Translations under genes and position numbers: made by a program
Assembly (NCBI GenBank): GCA_945878065.1
Contig: CAMDXA010000001.1
Span: 100,073 to 164,072, forward strand
Length of the DNA stretch: 64,000 nucleotides
DNA from: Bordetella parapertussis
GTDB taxonomy: Bacteria; Pseudomonadota; Gammaproteobacteria; Burkholderiales; Burkholderiaceae_C
Direction: 5' to 3'
Notes under the pieces: generated by a model
Database searches by the model: none
What the model saw: only the letters and a program-made list of their open reading frames with translations
Told to the model about the DNA's origin: nothing
Shown here: positions 28,179 to 37,975 of the stretch, piece after piece
Position numbering within the stretch: position 1 is the stretch's first letter
Layout of the letters: every line of letters starts with the position of its first letter

Positions 28179-28352
28179 GGAATCAATCGGTTTCAAAAGG
28201 TTTTAGAGGTTACACGAAGACCTGCATGATTCAAAGCATATCGACTTGAAAATTTAAAATTAGAGCAAATAAAAATTTTTTCTTCCAATATTTAAAAGGA
28301 TTTGCAAGCCAGTGAAGACTAGGCGTGCAGAAAAATTGCGTCAAAAGTTTTC

Positions 28353-28685
28353 TTATTCCGAAACCTCTGCGGGTATGCCTTGAATTTGCTCTTTGAGTTT
28401 TTGACTGGCGTGAAAGGTAACGACGCGCCGTGCTTTGATGGGAATGGTCTCGCCCGTTCTGGGATTGCGGCCAGGGCGAGGCGCTTTTGTGCGAATTTGG
28501 AAATTACCAAAGCCAGATATTTTGACGTCCTCACCCTCTATCAATTGTTTGGCAATCAAGTCAAAAAAAGCATCAATCATGTCTTTGGATTCGCGCTTAT
28601 TCAAGCCAATTTGTTGGAACAATAATTCTGCAAGTTGCGCCTTGGTCAAGGCAGGTGTTTCAATGGTTTCGAACGAAAGGTTCAT
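28353..28685 (-). CDS. ihfA: integration host factor subunit alpha
   Basis: DNA-bending nucleoid protein that pairs with IHF-beta. The 110-residue product has the HU/IHF fold: TKAQLAELLFQQIGLNKRESKDMIDAFF, the core GEDVKISGFGNFQIR, and the intercalating-proline arm APRPGRNPRTGETIPI. A C-terminal tail of about 10 residues is slightly longer than in E. coli. The ATG at 28685 is preceded by GAAGGAG, whereas the upstream GTG would lie inside pheT. It starts 14 bases after pheT, in the standard pheST-ihfA order. Confidence 0.97.
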   Translation of the reverse strand: MNLSFETIETPALTKAQLAELLFQQIGLNKRESKDMIDAFFDLIAKQLIEGEDVKISGFGNFQIRTKAPRPGRNPRTGETIPIKARRVVTFHASQKLKEQIQGIPAEVSE

Positions 28686-28698
28686 GGTGTTGGCTCCT

Positions 28699-31128
28699 TC
28701 AGGCACGTAATCTGGCTGACAGTTGGCGGCTTAATGTGTCAACGACAGATTGAATAACTGCATCAATTTGTGCATCTGTGAGTGTATTTTCATCTGTGCT
28801 TTGCAAGAACAAACGGACAGCCATGCTTTTTTCTCCAGCTTGAACGGCCGCATCTGGTTTTGAAGGTCGGTACACATCAAACAACGTGGCATTTTTTAGC
28901 AACTGTGTGGTGTCAGCTTTTTTGATGCACTCCATCAAGGCGTCGTGCGTGACCTCTTCTCTGACCACAATCGCCACATCGCGCTCGACCGGATGCAAAC
29001 GAGACACAGATTGGGCATGTGGCACCGGGTGACGCATCACAGCATCCATGTCCAATTCAAAAAGCACAGGAGCATGGGCAAACCCCCATTGCTGACGCCA
29101 CTGGGGATGAAGTTCGCCGATCCATCCCACCGCTTGGTTTCCATTGAAAATTCGGGCTGTGCGTCCTGGGTGCAAAGCGGGGTGGACTGCGGCTTCAAAT
29201 TTCAACGCATGCCCAGTCATCAAACGACACACATCGGATTTCACATCAAAGAAATCGCTCAACTTTTCAGACCCGTTCCAACCCAAAGGATGCAAAGGAC
29301 CATAGCTAAGACCTGAAATGAATACAGGCTGATGGATGCCTTTGACTGACTGCAGTCCGTCTTGGACACTGGCATCGCGCTGGAACACTCGGCCAGATTC
29401 AAAAATGCGTACCCGATAAGCCTTGCGGTCTAGGTTGAACTTTGCGACTTGTAACAACGATCCCATCAATGAAGACCGCATCACGTTCAATTGACTGGCA
29501 ATTGGGTTGAGCAGCTGTATGGGCGCATCATTACCGGCGAGGGTTCGCTCCCATTGTTCGTCCACAAAGCTGAAATTGATGGTTTCCTGGTACCCCAAGT
29601 CAGCCAATTGTCTTCTGACAGCAAATCCATGGCGCTGGTTTTCTGCCCGGATTTTTGGGGCGATAGGCGCTTTTGGGGCGGTTGCCGGCAGGTTTTCAAA
29701 CCCCACCATGCGAGCGATTTCTTCAATCAAATCTTCTTCGATTTTCAGATCAAAGCGAAAGGAAGGCGGATGAACTGTTAACTTGCCAGCAGCTTGTTCA
29801 ACCTCTAGACCGAGAGCTTGCAAAGCATTCACCATGTCCTGCTGACTGATCGCTGTTCCAAGTACTTTATTGGCTCGCTCAACCCGGACCGTCACAGGGG
29901 TAACCACGGGCAAATCAATCTGGTGATCGTCAACGGGACCCACTGTGGATTCTGCTGTACCACAAATAGAAAGAATCAAAGACGTGAGATGTTCAAGGTG
30001 CTCCACTGTTGTTTGCGGATCAACACCCCGCTCGAACCTGTGGCCGGCATCGGTAGAAAAATTGAAACGTCGAGAGCGACCTGCAATCGCGTTGGGCCAC
30101 CAAAAGGCCGCCTCTGCATAAATATCTTGGGTGTGATCAGACACCGCAGTTGCGGCGCCACCCATGATGCCCGCCAGTGATTCCACTTGTTTTGCATCAG
30201 CGATCACGCCAACTTTTTCATCCAAGGTGACGGTTTGACCATTTAGGAGCTCTAGGCTTTCGCCTGGTTTTGCCCACCGAACATTCAAGCCATCCTGTAT
30301 TTTTTGCAAATCAAAAATATGCGATGGCCGGCCGAATTCGAACATGACATAGTTGGAAATATCTACCAATGCACTGATGCTGCGTTGACCGCAACGCTCA
30401 AGCCGCTGAACCATCCAAGGTGGAGTTTTTGCGGCGGGGTTCAGTGCCTTGATCACGCGACCACTGAAACGCCCACACAGGTCCTTTGCATCAACTTTCA
30501 CGGGCAATATATCTTTTGCAGTGACGACTGCCACAGGAAACGTTGGGTTTTTTAATGGGCTACCAGTCAGCGCAGACAATTCACGCGCTATGCCAAACAC
30601 ACTCAGACAATGCGCCAGATTGGGCGTGAGCTTTAGTGTGAACAATGTATCGTCGAGTTTTAAAAAATCGCGGATATTGACGCCAGGCTTTGCATCAACT
30701 GGCAATTCCATCAAACCTTCGCTGTCATGCGAAATTTTCAATTCGCGCGCAGAGCAAAGCATCCCTTGGCTCTCCACGCCTCTCAACTTACCCAGCTTGA
30801 TAATGAATGGTTTACCGTCTTCACCCGGCGGCAGTTGTGCGCCCACCATAGCGCAGGGGACAAAAATTCCCACGCGGGCATTTGGCGCACCGCAGACAAC
30901 GGAAAGGGGCAGCGCCTGACCAACATCCACCTTGCAAATGCGCAATCGGTCAGCGTCAGGATGTTTTTCAACCCCGAGTATGTGACCCACCACCACATGA
31001 CTGAAAAAAGGGGCGACTGGCTGCAGCTCTTCAACCTCAAGACCAGCCATGGTCAAGGTGTCAGCCAACTGCTGGGTTGGGATGGGAGGGTCACAAAATT
31101 CGCGCAACCAAGATTCAGGAAACTGCAT
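28699..31128 (-). CDS. pheT: phenylalanine--tRNA ligase beta subunit
   Basis: Large subunit of the alpha2-beta2 synthetase that charges tRNA-Phe. The 809-residue product is full length. It begins with MQFPESWLREFCDPPI, then a tRNA-binding EMAP-type domain (about 40-150, VGHILGVEKHPDADRLRICKV in part), B3/B4 editing, the B5 domain, the catalytic-like core (about 480-690), and a C-terminal FDX-ACB anticodon-binding domain (HPVERDVAIVVREEV near 710). It lies 18 bases downstream of pheS. Confidence 0.98.
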   Translation of the reverse strand: MQFPESWLREFCDPPIPTQQLADTLTMAGLEVEELQPVAPFFSHVVVGHILGVEKHPDADRLRICKVDVGQALPLSVVCGAPNARVGIFVPCAMVGAQLPPGEDGKPFIIKLGKLRGVESQGMLCSARELKISHDSEGLMELPVDAKPGVNIRDFLKLDDTLFTLKLTPNLAHCLSVFGIARELSALTGSPLKNPTFPVAVVTAKDILPVKVDAKDLCGRFSGRVIKALNPAAKTPPWMVQRLERCGQRSISALVDISNYVMFEFGRPSHIFDLQKIQDGLNVRWAKPGESLELLNGQTVTLDEKVGVIADAKQVESLAGIMGGAATAVSDHTQDIYAEAAFWWPNAIAGRSRRFNFSTDAGHRFERGVDPQTTVEHLEHLTSLILSICGTAESTVGPVDDHQIDLPVVTPVTVRVERANKVLGTAISQQDMVNALQALGLEVEQAAGKLTVHPPSFRFDLKIEEDLIEEIARMVGFENLPATAPKAPIAPKIRAENQRHGFAVRRQLADLGYQETINFSFVDEQWERTLAGNDAPIQLLNPIASQLNVMRSSLMGSLLQVAKFNLDRKAYRVRIFESGRVFQRDASVQDGLQSVKGIHQPVFISGLSYGPLHPLGWNGSEKLSDFFDVKSDVCRLMTGHALKFEAAVHPALHPGRTARIFNGNQAVGWIGELHPQWRQQWGFAHAPVLFELDMDAVMRHPVPHAQSVSRLHPVERDVAIVVREEVTHDALMECIKKADTTQLLKNATLFDVYRPSKPDAAVQAGEKSMAVRLFLQSTDENTLTDAQIDAVIQSVVDTLSRQLSARLRA

Positions 31129-31146
31129 GAATACGCCTTGAAAAAA

Positions 31147-32184
31147 TCATTGAAATTGGCTTAAAAAACGAATATCGCCATCGAAAAATAGCCGTAAATC
31201 GTTCACGCCATAACGCAACATCGTCAATCGATCGGGACCCATGCCGAAGGCAAACCCCATGAACCGCTCAGGATCCAAGCCCATGTTGCGAATCACATTC
31301 GGGTGCACTTGGCCAGACCCGGCGACCTCTAACCAACGGCCCGCCAATGGCCCATCTGGAAATTGAATATCGATTTCTGCACTTGGTTCTGTGAAGGGAA
31401 AAAAACTGGGCCGAAAGCGCAAAACCAAGTCATTGTTTTCAAAAAACGAATGACAAAAATCTGTGAATACCACCTTCAAATCCTTGAAGCTGATGTTTTC
31501 ACCGATCCACAAACCTTCACATTGGTGAAACATGGGTGAGTGTGTTGCGTCGCTGTCAACGCGGTAAGTACGTCCGGGTGCTATCACCCGAATTTCTGGC
31601 ATGTCTTGCCCAGCATCCAGTCGATCTTGGTATTTTTGAACATGCGCCATAGCATGGCGAATTTGCATGGGACTGGTGTGCGTTCGTAGCAAGTATCCGC
31701 CCTCTACATAAAAGGTATCGTGCATGGAACGCGCAGGATGGTCTTGCGGTGTATTGAGTGCCGTGAAATTGAACCAATCTGTTTCAATCTCCGGCCCCTG
31801 AGCCACGTCAAAACCCATGGAGGTAAAAATATTTTCGATACGTTCCAAGCTAAGCGACACAGGGTGCAAACCGCCCTGCGCCATGGCGAGGCTCGGCAAA
31901 CTCACATCAAATGTTTCAGCCTTTAATTGGGCTCGTAATTCAGCCTGCGCCAACTGTTGCCTGCAATCGTTCAACGCTTGTTCAATCGATTGTTTGGCCG
32001 CATTGATCAAAGCACCTTGCGCTTTTTTTGCATCTATATCCAATGATGAGAGCGACTTCATCAGCATTGTCAAATGCCCGGCTTTACCAAAAAATTGGGC
32101 TTTGGCATTCTCCAACTGTGTGGGTGAAGAACAAGCTGCAAACAGATGTTTCGCCTGTGCCACCAAGGAATCGAGCTCATTCAT
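31147..32184 (-). CDS. pheS: phenylalanine--tRNA ligase alpha subunit
   Basis: Catalytic subunit of phenylalanyl-tRNA synthetase, 345 residues from the ATG at 32184 ([15 protein letters not shown]). The N-terminal coiled coil (about 1-95) contacts tRNA. The class II core has [29 protein letters not shown], motif 2 around [22 protein letters not shown], and motif 3 [17 protein letters not shown]. An upstream extension to 32235 is open but is not expected in the family. It follows rplT by about 100 bases. Confidence 0.97.
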   Translation of the reverse strand: MNELDSLVAQAKHLFAACSSPTQLENAKAQFFGKAGHLTMLMKSLSSLDIDAKKAQGALINAAKQSIEQALNDCRQQLAQAELRAQLKAETFDVSLPSLAMAQGGLHPVSLSLERIENIFTSMGFDVAQGPEIETDWFNFTALNTPQDHPARSMHDTFYVEGGYLLRTHTSPMQIRHAMAHVQKYQDRLDAGQDMPEIRVIAPGRTYRVDSDATHSPMFHQCEGLWIGENISFKDLKVVFTDFCHSFFENNDLVLRFRPSFFPFTEPSAEIDIQFPDGPLAGRWLEVAGSGQVHPNVIRNMGLDPERFMGFAFGMGPDRLTMLRYGVNDLRLFFDGDIRFLSQFQ

Positions 32185-32287
32185 ATTGTGTCTCTGCTGC
32201 AAATGAAGAAGGGATTGAAGCCTATGAAACCTCAATCCCTTGGGATCAACCTAGCCTGGATATCAGGTTAGAAGTGTCAACACCTGA

Positions 32288-32647
32288 TCAAACTGCCAAC
32301 TTGGCCTTGACTTGGTCAACAATGTGCCCAAAGGCAGCTTTGTCATGAACCGCGAGGTCGGCCAACATCTTGCGGTCGATCTCGATGGCGGCTTTGCGCA
32401 AGCCATTGGCAAACTGGCTGTAAGTGATGCCGAATTCACGCGCAGCCGCGTTGATACGTGCGATCCACAATTGACGGAACACACGCTTTTTGGCGCGGCG
32501 GTCACGGTAGGCGTATTGGCCTGCCTTCATCACCGCTTCTTTGGCGATGCGATAGACGTTGCCGCGGCGACCGCGGAATCCTTTTGCAAGGGCTAAAACT
32601 TTTTTGTGTCTGGCGCGAGCCGTCACACCACGTTTTACGCGAGGCAT
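32288..32647 (-). CDS. rplT: 50S ribosomal protein L20
   Basis: Primary 23S rRNA-binding protein needed for early 50S assembly; in E. coli it also represses its own operon. The 119-residue sequence [20 protein letters not shown]... with [23 protein letters not shown] is canonical in length and sequence. It lies 27 bases after rpmI in the infC-rpmI-rplT group. Confidence 0.99.
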   Translation of the reverse strand: MPRVKRGVTARARHKKVLALAKGFRGRRGNVYRIAKEAVMKAGQYAYRDRRAKKRVFRQLWIARINAAAREFGITYSQFANGLRKAAIEIDRKMLADLAVHDKAAFGHIVDQVKAKLAV

Positions 32648-32674
32648 ATCAAATTCTCCTTGTTCGTCCGTTGA

Positions 32675-32878
32675 TCACAGGCCGGCCATGGGCAGCATTT
32701 GCGCCATGTGACCCATATTGGTTTCATGCACACCTGTGGGACCGCGCAAGTGACGTTTGTTCTTGGTGGTCTTTTTGGTCAGGATGTGGCGTTTGAAGGC
32801 TTGACCGCGCTTGACGGTGCCGCCTGGACGAACGCGAAAGCGCTTTTTAGCGCTGCTTTTGGTCTTCATTTTGGGCAT
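32675..32878 (-). CDS. rpmI: 50S ribosomal protein L35
   Basis: Small basic 67-residue ribosomal protein starting [20 protein letters not shown] at the ATG 32878. The frame remains open further upstream, but the family start is clear. It lies between infC and rplT, as in nearly all proteobacteria. Confidence 0.98.
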   Translation of the reverse strand: MPKMKTKSSAKKRFRVRPGGTVKRGQAFKRHILTKKTTKNKRHLRGPTGVHETNMGHMAQMLPMAGL

Positions 32879-32963
32879 GTTTATGCTCCTGTTTTTGTGC
32901 TCGTGAGGCGCTGCGAACCAGACGCAGACTTGATAGCCCCGAGACACTTGTTTGCGTGGCCTT

Positions 32964-33563
32964 TTACGCTGTCGCTGCAGGAGCAGTTTCAGCGGCGGGT
33001 TTGGCTACGCTACCCGGTTTTTTCTTGCCCGGCGCGATCATCATGACCATCTGCCGACCTTCCAGTTTGGGAAACTGCTCGACCAAAATCAGGTCGGCCA
33101 GTTCATCCCGAATTCTTTGCAATAACGCCATTCCGATTTCCTGGTGGGTGATTTCCCGTCCTCTGAATCGCAAAGTGATTTTGCATTTATCGCCGTCGTC
33201 CAAAAAGCGTTTGATGTTGCGCAACTTGATGTTGTAGTCACCGTCATCTGTGCCGGGGCGGAATTTGATTTCCTTGACCTCAATCACTTTTTGCTTGGAC
33301 TTGGCTTCTGCTGCCTTTTTCTGTTCCTGATACTTGAATTTGCCGTAATCCATCAACCTGCAAACGGGTGGCACAGCGGTCGGTGAAATCTCAACCAGAT
33401 CTACATCCAGTTCACCTGCCATTCGCAGGGCTTCAGCAAGACTCAGAACGCCAATGGCTTCGTTGTTAGGGCCGCTGACGCGGACTTCGGGAGCCATGAT
33501 TTCCCGGTTAAGGCGGTGTTTGCGTTCCTCGCGTTGACGGCGATCGCGAAATTCAGTAGCGAT
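32964..33563 (-). CDS. infC: translation initiation factor IF-3 (rare ATC start)
   Basis: IF-3 controls fidelity of start-site selection and keeps ribosomal subunits apart. From an ATC codon at 33563 the protein has 199 residues and begins (M)[20 protein letters not shown]. This completes the N-terminal domain that the first ATG (33497) would truncate. A GAAGGA Shine-Dalgarno lies eight bases before the ATC. Family blocks [37 protein letters not shown] and [14 protein letters not shown] are intact. A non-AUG start is the known basis of IF-3 autoregulation. The C terminus has an Ala/Pro/Thr-rich extension after GKKKPGS. Confidence 0.95.
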   Translation of the reverse strand: MATEFRDRRQREERKHRLNREIMAPEVRVSGPNNEAIGVLSLAEALRMAGELDVDLVEISPTAVPPVCRLMDYGKFKYQEQKKAAEAKSKQKVIEVKEIKFRPGTDDGDYNIKLRNIKRFLDDGDKCKITLRFRGREITHQEIGMALLQRIRDELADLILVEQFPKLEGRQMVMMIAPGKKKPGSVAKPAAETAPAATA

Positions 33564-33638
33564 GGTTCAATCCTTCAAAAAGTCACTGATAAATCAGCTG
33601 AAAACACCGTGCAATAGGGCTCAGAACAACAACAAAAA

Positions 33639-35546
33639 TCATTGTTTGGAGGCAATGTCAGAGGCTAACTTTTGGGAGAAAGCTTCCAGTGTCATGACCC
33701 CGAGATCGGTATTGCCTCGGGCACGAACTGCAACGGTACCTGCGGCCATCTCCTTGTCACCCATGACCAGAAGATAAGGCAGCTTTTGCATTGAATGCTC
33801 TCTTATTTTATACGTGATTTTCTCGTTCCGGAGGTCGTAAACCACTCTAAACCCTTGATTTTTCAGCTTTTTGACCACATCCAAGGCATATTCGGCTTGC
33901 GCGTCGGTGATATTGAGGACAACAACCTGCGCAGGGGCCAACCAGACAGGCAGCGCCCCAGCATGCTGTTCGATCAAAATGCCGATGAATCGCTCCAAGC
34001 TACCCACAATCGCGCGGTGAAGCATGACCGGCCGATGTCTTGCCCCATCCTCACCCACATATTCGGCGCCCAGGCGCTCGGGCATGGAGAAATCCACCTG
34101 AATGGTGCCGCACTGCCATTGACGGCCAATGGCATCCTTCAAGGTGTATTCAATCTTTGGACCGTAAAAAGCGCCGTCACCCTCAGAAATGATGTAGTTG
34201 CAACCAGACGCTTTTAAGCTCTGCATCAAAGCATGTTCTGCGCGGTCCCAACTTTCATCTGAGCCAATTCGCTGCAGTGGACGCGTGGCAATTTTGTAAA
34301 TGATGTCGTTAAACCCGAAGTCTTTGTAGACTTTTTGCAAAAGTGCCGTGTATGACACGCATTCGTCAAGGATCTGCTCTTCGGTACAGAAAATATGGCC
34401 ATCGTCCTGCGTGAAACCACGCACCCTCATGATGCCGTGCAAGCCACCAGTGGGTTCATTGCGATGACACTGTCCGAATTCGCCATAGCGCAGGGGCAAA
34501 TCGCGATAACTCTTTATGCCCTGGTTAAATATCAGAATATGGCCGGGACAATTCATCGGTTTGAGCGCGTAGTCACGTTTTTCCGACTCTGTGGTGAACA
34601 TGTTCTCGCGGTACTTGTCCCAATGCCCGGTTTTCTCCCACAAAGTTTTGTCCAAAATTTGAGGTGCCTTCACCTCTAGGTAACCGTTGTCACGGTAGAC
34701 CTGACGCATGTACTGCTCGACCATTTGCCATAGGGTCCAGCCATTGGGATGCCAGAACACCAAACCAGGCGCGTGGTCATCCATGTGAAACAGATCGAGT
34801 TCCCTGCCAAGCTTGCGATGGTCACGTTTTTCCGCTTCTTCAAGTTGCGTCAGATACAACTGCAAGTCATCCTTGCTGGCCCATGCAGTTCCGTAGATGC
34901 GTTGCAGCATTTCATTTTTGCTGTCACCGCGCCAGTAAGCACCGGCGACTTTCATCAGCTTGAAATATTTGAGCTTGCCAGTACTAGGAACATGAGGGCC
35001 CCGGCACAGGTCTTCGAACTCCCCTTCCCTGTACAAACTCACGTCTTCACCGGCAGGAATACTGCCAATGATCTCCGCCTTGTAATGTTCACCAAGTGAT
35101 TTGAAATAAGTCACGGCATCATCACGCGGCAACACACGGCGAACAACCTGTTCATCTTTGGCTGCCAATTCAGTCATGCGCTTTTCAATCGCGGACAAAT
35201 CTTCGGGTGTAAAAGGTCGTTGAAACGAAAAATCGTAATAAAAACCGTTTTCGATAACAGGCCCGATCGTCACCTGCGCCTGTGGAAACAAGGACTTCAC
35301 GGCATAGGCCAAAAGGTGCGCAGTGGAATGTCGAATCAATTCAAGTCCATCGGCATCTTTGGCCGTGACGATGGAGACCTTGGCATGGCGAGAAACCAAG
35401 AATGAAGCATCAACCAGTTGTCCGTCGACCTTGCCACCCAAAGCTGCTTTGGCCAATCCGGCCCCAATCGATGCAGCCACTTCCGCCACAGTCACAGGAT
35501 TGGGGTATTCGCGCAAAGAACCATCGGGTAATGTGATTTGAACCAT
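33639..35546 (-). CDS. thrS: threonine--tRNA ligase
   Basis: Charges tRNA-Thr and edits mischarged seryl-tRNA. The 635-residue product is full length: TGS domain (1-61, [20 protein letters not shown] in part), the editing domain with [12 protein letters not shown] near residue 73, the class II core with zinc ligand Cys in [10 protein letters not shown], and a C-terminal anticodon-binding domain ([16 protein letters not shown] onward). It heads the thrS-infC-rpmI-rplT-pheST cluster. A terminator-like hairpin lies 22-42 bases before the ATG. The Shine-Dalgarno is weak, which leaves room for leader control as known for thrS in other bacteria. Confidence 0.98.
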   Translation of the reverse strand: MVQITLPDGSLREYPNPVTVAEVAASIGAGLAKAALGGKVDGQLVDASFLVSRHAKVSIVTAKDADGLELIRHSTAHLLAYAVKSLFPQAQVTIGPVIENGFYYDFSFQRPFTPEDLSAIEKRMTELAAKDEQVVRRVLPRDDAVTYFKSLGEHYKAEIIGSIPAGEDVSLYREGEFEDLCRGPHVPSTGKLKYFKLMKVAGAYWRGDSKNEMLQRIYGTAWASKDDLQLYLTQLEEAEKRDHRKLGRELDLFHMDDHAPGLVFWHPNGWTLWQMVEQYMRQVYRDNGYLEVKAPQILDKTLWEKTGHWDKYRENMFTTESEKRDYALKPMNCPGHILIFNQGIKSYRDLPLRYGEFGQCHRNEPTGGLHGIMRVRGFTQDDGHIFCTEEQILDECVSYTALLQKVYKDFGFNDIIYKIATRPLQRIGSDESWDRAEHALMQSLKASGCNYIISEGDGAFYGPKIEYTLKDAIGRQWQCGTIQVDFSMPERLGAEYVGEDGARHRPVMLHRAIVGSLERFIGILIEQHAGALPVWLAPAQVVVLNITDAQAEYALDVVKKLKNQGFRVVYDLRNEKITYKIREHSMQKLPYLLVMGDKEMAAGTVAVRARGNTDLGVMTLEAFSQKLASDIASKQ

Positions 35547-35561
35547 GTGACTCAGACAAAA

Positions 35562-35588
35562 AGTAAAAGGCGCGGTCTCTACCGCGCC
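35562..35588 (-). promoter_or_regulatory. terminator-like hairpin in the thrS leader
   Basis: On the minus strand GGCGCGGT (35588-35581) and ACCGCGCC (35576-35569) form a perfect 8-bp stem with a four-base loop, followed by TTTTACTTTTT. The structure ends about 15-20 bases before the thrS start codon. It may be a second terminator for aceA or an attenuator/translational operator for thrS. Confidence 0.55.
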
Positions 35589-35623
35589 AACATTGCAGAA
35601 AAAAATTTAGTTGATTTTCCCAC

Positions 35624-35648
35624 AAAAAAACCCGGCCAAAGCCGGGTT
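35624..35648 (-). terminator. intrinsic terminator of aceA
   Basis: On the minus strand AACCCGGC and GCCGGGTT form a strong stem with a short loop followed by eight T residues, starting about 18 bases after the aceA stop codon. Confidence 0.9.
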
Positions 35649-35666
35649 CGCAGAAGCCAAAAAAGA

Positions 35667-36989
35667 TCAGTGGAACTGCTCTTCTTCGGTAGAACCAGAC
35701 AAGGCTTTGACGCTGGAAGAACCACCTTGAATGACAGTGGTGACGTCGTCAAAATAGCCTGCGCCGACTTCTTGTTGATGCGAGACAAAAGTGTAGCCCT
35801 GCTCACGAGCTGCAAACTCGGGCTCTTGGACCATGTTCACATAATGCTTCATGCCTTCTCCATTAGCGTAGGCATGTGCAAATTGGAATGTATTGAACCA
35901 ATTGATATGAATACCTGCCAAAGTGATGAATTGGTACTTGTAACCAAGCGCGGACAGATCTTCTTGGAAGGATGCAATTTGCTTGTCGTTGAGATTTTTC
36001 TTCCAATTGAATGACGGCGAACAGTTGTAAGACAGTAATTTCCCTGGGCACGCAGCATGCACGGCTTGCGCGAATTCACGCGCAAAACCGATGTCTGGCA
36101 CGCCAGTTTCACACCAGACAAGGTCGGCGTAGGGTGCGTATGCCACGCCGCGGCTGATGGCTTGCTCAAGACCGTTTTTGACACGGTAAAAACCTTCTTG
36201 CGTACGCTCACCTGTCAGAAAAGGCTTGTCGTTAGCGTCATGGTCAGAGGTAATTAGGTTTGCAGCCTCGGCATCGGTACGTGCCAACACAATGGTTGGC
36301 ACGCCCATGACGTCGGCGGCGAAGCGCGCAGCAATCAATTTTTCACATGCTTCGTGTGTAGGAACCAGCACCTTGCCGCCCATGTGGCCGCATTTTTTGA
36401 CAGCGGCGAGTTGGTCTTCAAAATGCACGCCAGCCGCGCCGGAAGCAATCATGTTTTTCATCAACTCAAAGGCGTTCAACACACCACCGAAACCGGCTTC
36501 TGCATCAGCCACGATAGGCAGAAAGTAATCGATGAAGTCCTTATGCCCTGGCTCAATGCCCCTGCCCCATTGAATCTCATCCGCCCGTATAAATGTGTTG
36601 TTGATGCGACGCACCATGGTCGGTACAGAGTCATAAGCGTACAAAGACTGGTCCGGATACATGGTTTCAGAAGTGTTTCCGTCAGCCGCCACCTGCCAGC
36701 CCGACAAATACACTGCCTCTAGTCCTGCTTTGGCCTGCTGCATGGCTTGACCGGCACTGATGGCACCAAATGCATTGACATAGCCCTTTTTGGAACCGCC
36801 ATTAATTTTGTCCCAGAGCTTTTCCGCGCCGCGCTGCGCCAAGGTGTGTTCAATATGCATGCTGCCGCGCAAACGCACCACGTCCTCAGCGGTATAGCCG
36901 CGCTTGACGCCTTTCCAGCGAGGATTGGTGGCCCAGTCTTTTTCGATCTCGGCAATTTGTTGTTGTCGGTTCAAAGGATTTTTTGACAT
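35667..36989 (-). CDS. aceA: isocitrate lyase
   Basis: First enzyme of the glyoxylate shunt, splitting isocitrate into glyoxylate and succinate for growth on acetate, fatty acids or stored PHB. The 440-residue protein has the catalytic signature [10 protein letters not shown] (about 200-209), the substrate region [25 protein letters not shown], and the C-terminal Gln/His-rich end. Monocistronic: it has its own terminator, and a 20-bp palindrome lies 68-87 bases upstream of the ATG, which implies dedicated regulation. Malate synthase is not in the window. Confidence 0.98.
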   Translation of the reverse strand: MSKNPLNRQQQIAEIEKDWATNPRWKGVKRGYTAEDVVRLRGSMHIEHTLAQRGAEKLWDKINGGSKKGYVNAFGAISAGQAMQQAKAGLEAVYLSGWQVAADGNTSETMYPDQSLYAYDSVPTMVRRINNTFIRADEIQWGRGIEPGHKDFIDYFLPIVADAEAGFGGVLNAFELMKNMIASGAAGVHFEDQLAAVKKCGHMGGKVLVPTHEACEKLIAARFAADVMGVPTIVLARTDAEAANLITSDHDANDKPFLTGERTQEGFYRVKNGLEQAISRGVAYAPYADLVWCETGVPDIGFAREFAQAVHAACPGKLLSYNCSPSFNWKKNLNDKQIASFQEDLSALGYKYQFITLAGIHINWFNTFQFAHAYANGEGMKHYVNMVQEPEFAAREQGYTFVSHQQEVGAGYFDDVTTVIQGGSSSVKALSGSTEEEQFH

Positions 36990-37444
36990 TTCAGTGCTCC
37001 AGCGTGTTGAGATTCATGGGATTTGCATGGCGATTCGTGCAAACATGAACATATTCTATGTCTTATATAAGACATAAAGCATGTCTTATATGTTATTTTT
37101 GCACCCACTTTATCGCATACAAATCAATAGCTTACATGGATATTCCATATTATAAAATGAAATTGAGAAGATTTTCACAACGAGTACAGCAAAAAAAAGG
37201 CCTCATTTTTCATAATACAAAAAATAATTCCGTGCATTGCATTATTGAATCATCGCAATGAGCCACAACGACATTTCCATCCACCCTATTGCCATGCATT
37301 TGTTAAGAACCATGAAAAACAAAATTTCAGAGGGAAAAACATGATTTTTACTATGAAAAACCAATTTTCTACCTTAGGATATAGGGAGCCGACAAAAACA
37401 AAAATCTTGGCGGCTTTTCAATCACTTCTAGAAGGAAAATGAAA
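36990..37444. other. AT-rich intergenic region between aceA and the histone-like gene
   Basis: This 455-base divergent gap contains no believable gene. Its left part carries the palindromic candidate operator for aceA (37057-37092). A TATTATAAAATG stretch near 37147-37158 could be a -10 region. The right end has an AAGGA ribosome-binding site for the histone-like gene. The remainder is AT-rich without a recognisable structure. Confidence 0.6.
37057..37092. promoter_or_regulatory. candidate operator upstream of aceA
   Basis: Positions 37057-37076 are a perfect 20-bp palindrome with core TGTCTTATATAAGACA. A further half site ATGTCTTATAT repeats at 37081-37091, 23 bases from the first copy. The AT-rich dyad form fits a dimeric repressor such as a GntR- or IclR-type regulator, but the regulator is not identified in this window. 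It lies 68-103 bases upstream of aceA and about 350 bases upstream of the histone-like gene. Confidence 0.7.
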
Positions 37445-37918
37445 ATGGCAACTGCAAAGAAAGCGGCTAAAAAAACCGCTGCAAAAAAATCTCCCGCTAA
37501 AAAAGCTCCTGCGAAAAAAGCAGTAGCCAAAAAAGCTCCTGCAAAAAAAGTAGTAGCTAAAAAAGCGCCTGCCAAAAAAGCTCCTGCGAAAAAAGCAGTA
37601 GCCAAAAAGGCTCCCGCCAAAAAAGCTGCAGTTAAAAAAACCGCAGCCAAAAAAGCACCGGCAAAGAAACGCACGCCCAACGCAGCTTTCATGAAACCGC
37701 TGACCCCCAGCGCAGCATTGGCAGCAGTGATCGGTTCAAGCCCTATGCCGCGCACTGAAGTTGTCAGCAAAATGTGGGTCTACATCAAGAAACACAACTT
37801 GCAAGACAAAGTCAACAAACGCAACATCAACGCTGATGACAAGCTCAAAGCCGTATTCGGAAAAGCGCAAGTCACCATGTTTGAATTGGCCAGTTTGATT
37901 GGCAAACACCTGCACTGA
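37445..37918 (+). CDS. histone H1-like lysine-rich protein with C-terminal SWIB domain
   Basis: A 157-residue DNA-associated protein in two parts. Residues 1 to about 77 are a histone-H1-like tail built of Lys/Ala/Pro repeats (variants of [10 protein letters not shown]). Residues about 78-157 form a SWIB/MDM2 domain: [47 protein letters not shown]. This combination is common in Burkholderiales and resembles chlamydial SWIB proteins; a chromatin-like nucleoid role is inferred. I prefer the ATG at 37445, eight bases after AAGGA, over the ATG at 37439, which is too close to it. An intrinsic terminator follows. Confidence 0.88.
   Translation: MATAKKAAKKTAAKKSPAKKAPAKKAVAKKAPAKKVVAKKAPAKKAPAKKAVAKKAPAKKAAVKKTAAKKAPAKKRTPNAAFMKPLTPSAALAAVIGSSPMPRTEVVSKMWVYIKKHNLQDKVNKRNINADDKLKAVFGKAQVTMFELASLIGKHLH
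37501..37608 (+). repeat. internal direct repeats in the lysine-rich tail
   Basis: A 33-base segment at 37501-37533 is repeated exactly at 37576-37608 (75-base offset), within a run of related 15-base units encoding Lys-Lys-Ala-Pro-Ala. Such repeats are prone to copy-number change. Confidence 0.8.
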
Positions 37919-37933
37919 TCTCTGAGTCTGGTT

Positions 37934-37964
37934 CAAAAAAAGGGCCGCTTTTGCGGCCCTTTTC
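37934..37964. terminator. bidirectional intrinsic terminator
   Basis: AAAGGGCCGC and GCGGCCCTTT form a 10-bp stem with a TTTT loop. It has T residues on the plus side (end of the histone-like gene) and a longer T run on the minus side (end of clpB at 37976), so it can serve both convergent genes. Confidence 0.88.
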
Positions 37965-37975
37965 ATTTATGCGAT

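Noticed and set aside
37058..37261. Short plus-strand frame between aceA and the histone-like gene
   Set aside because: It starts inside the palindromic operator, has no ribosome-binding site and has no coding-like composition.
37500..37670. Possible CRISPR-like or satellite repeat
   Set aside because: The repeats are in frame codon repeats for Lys-Ala-Pro within one gene, without spacers.
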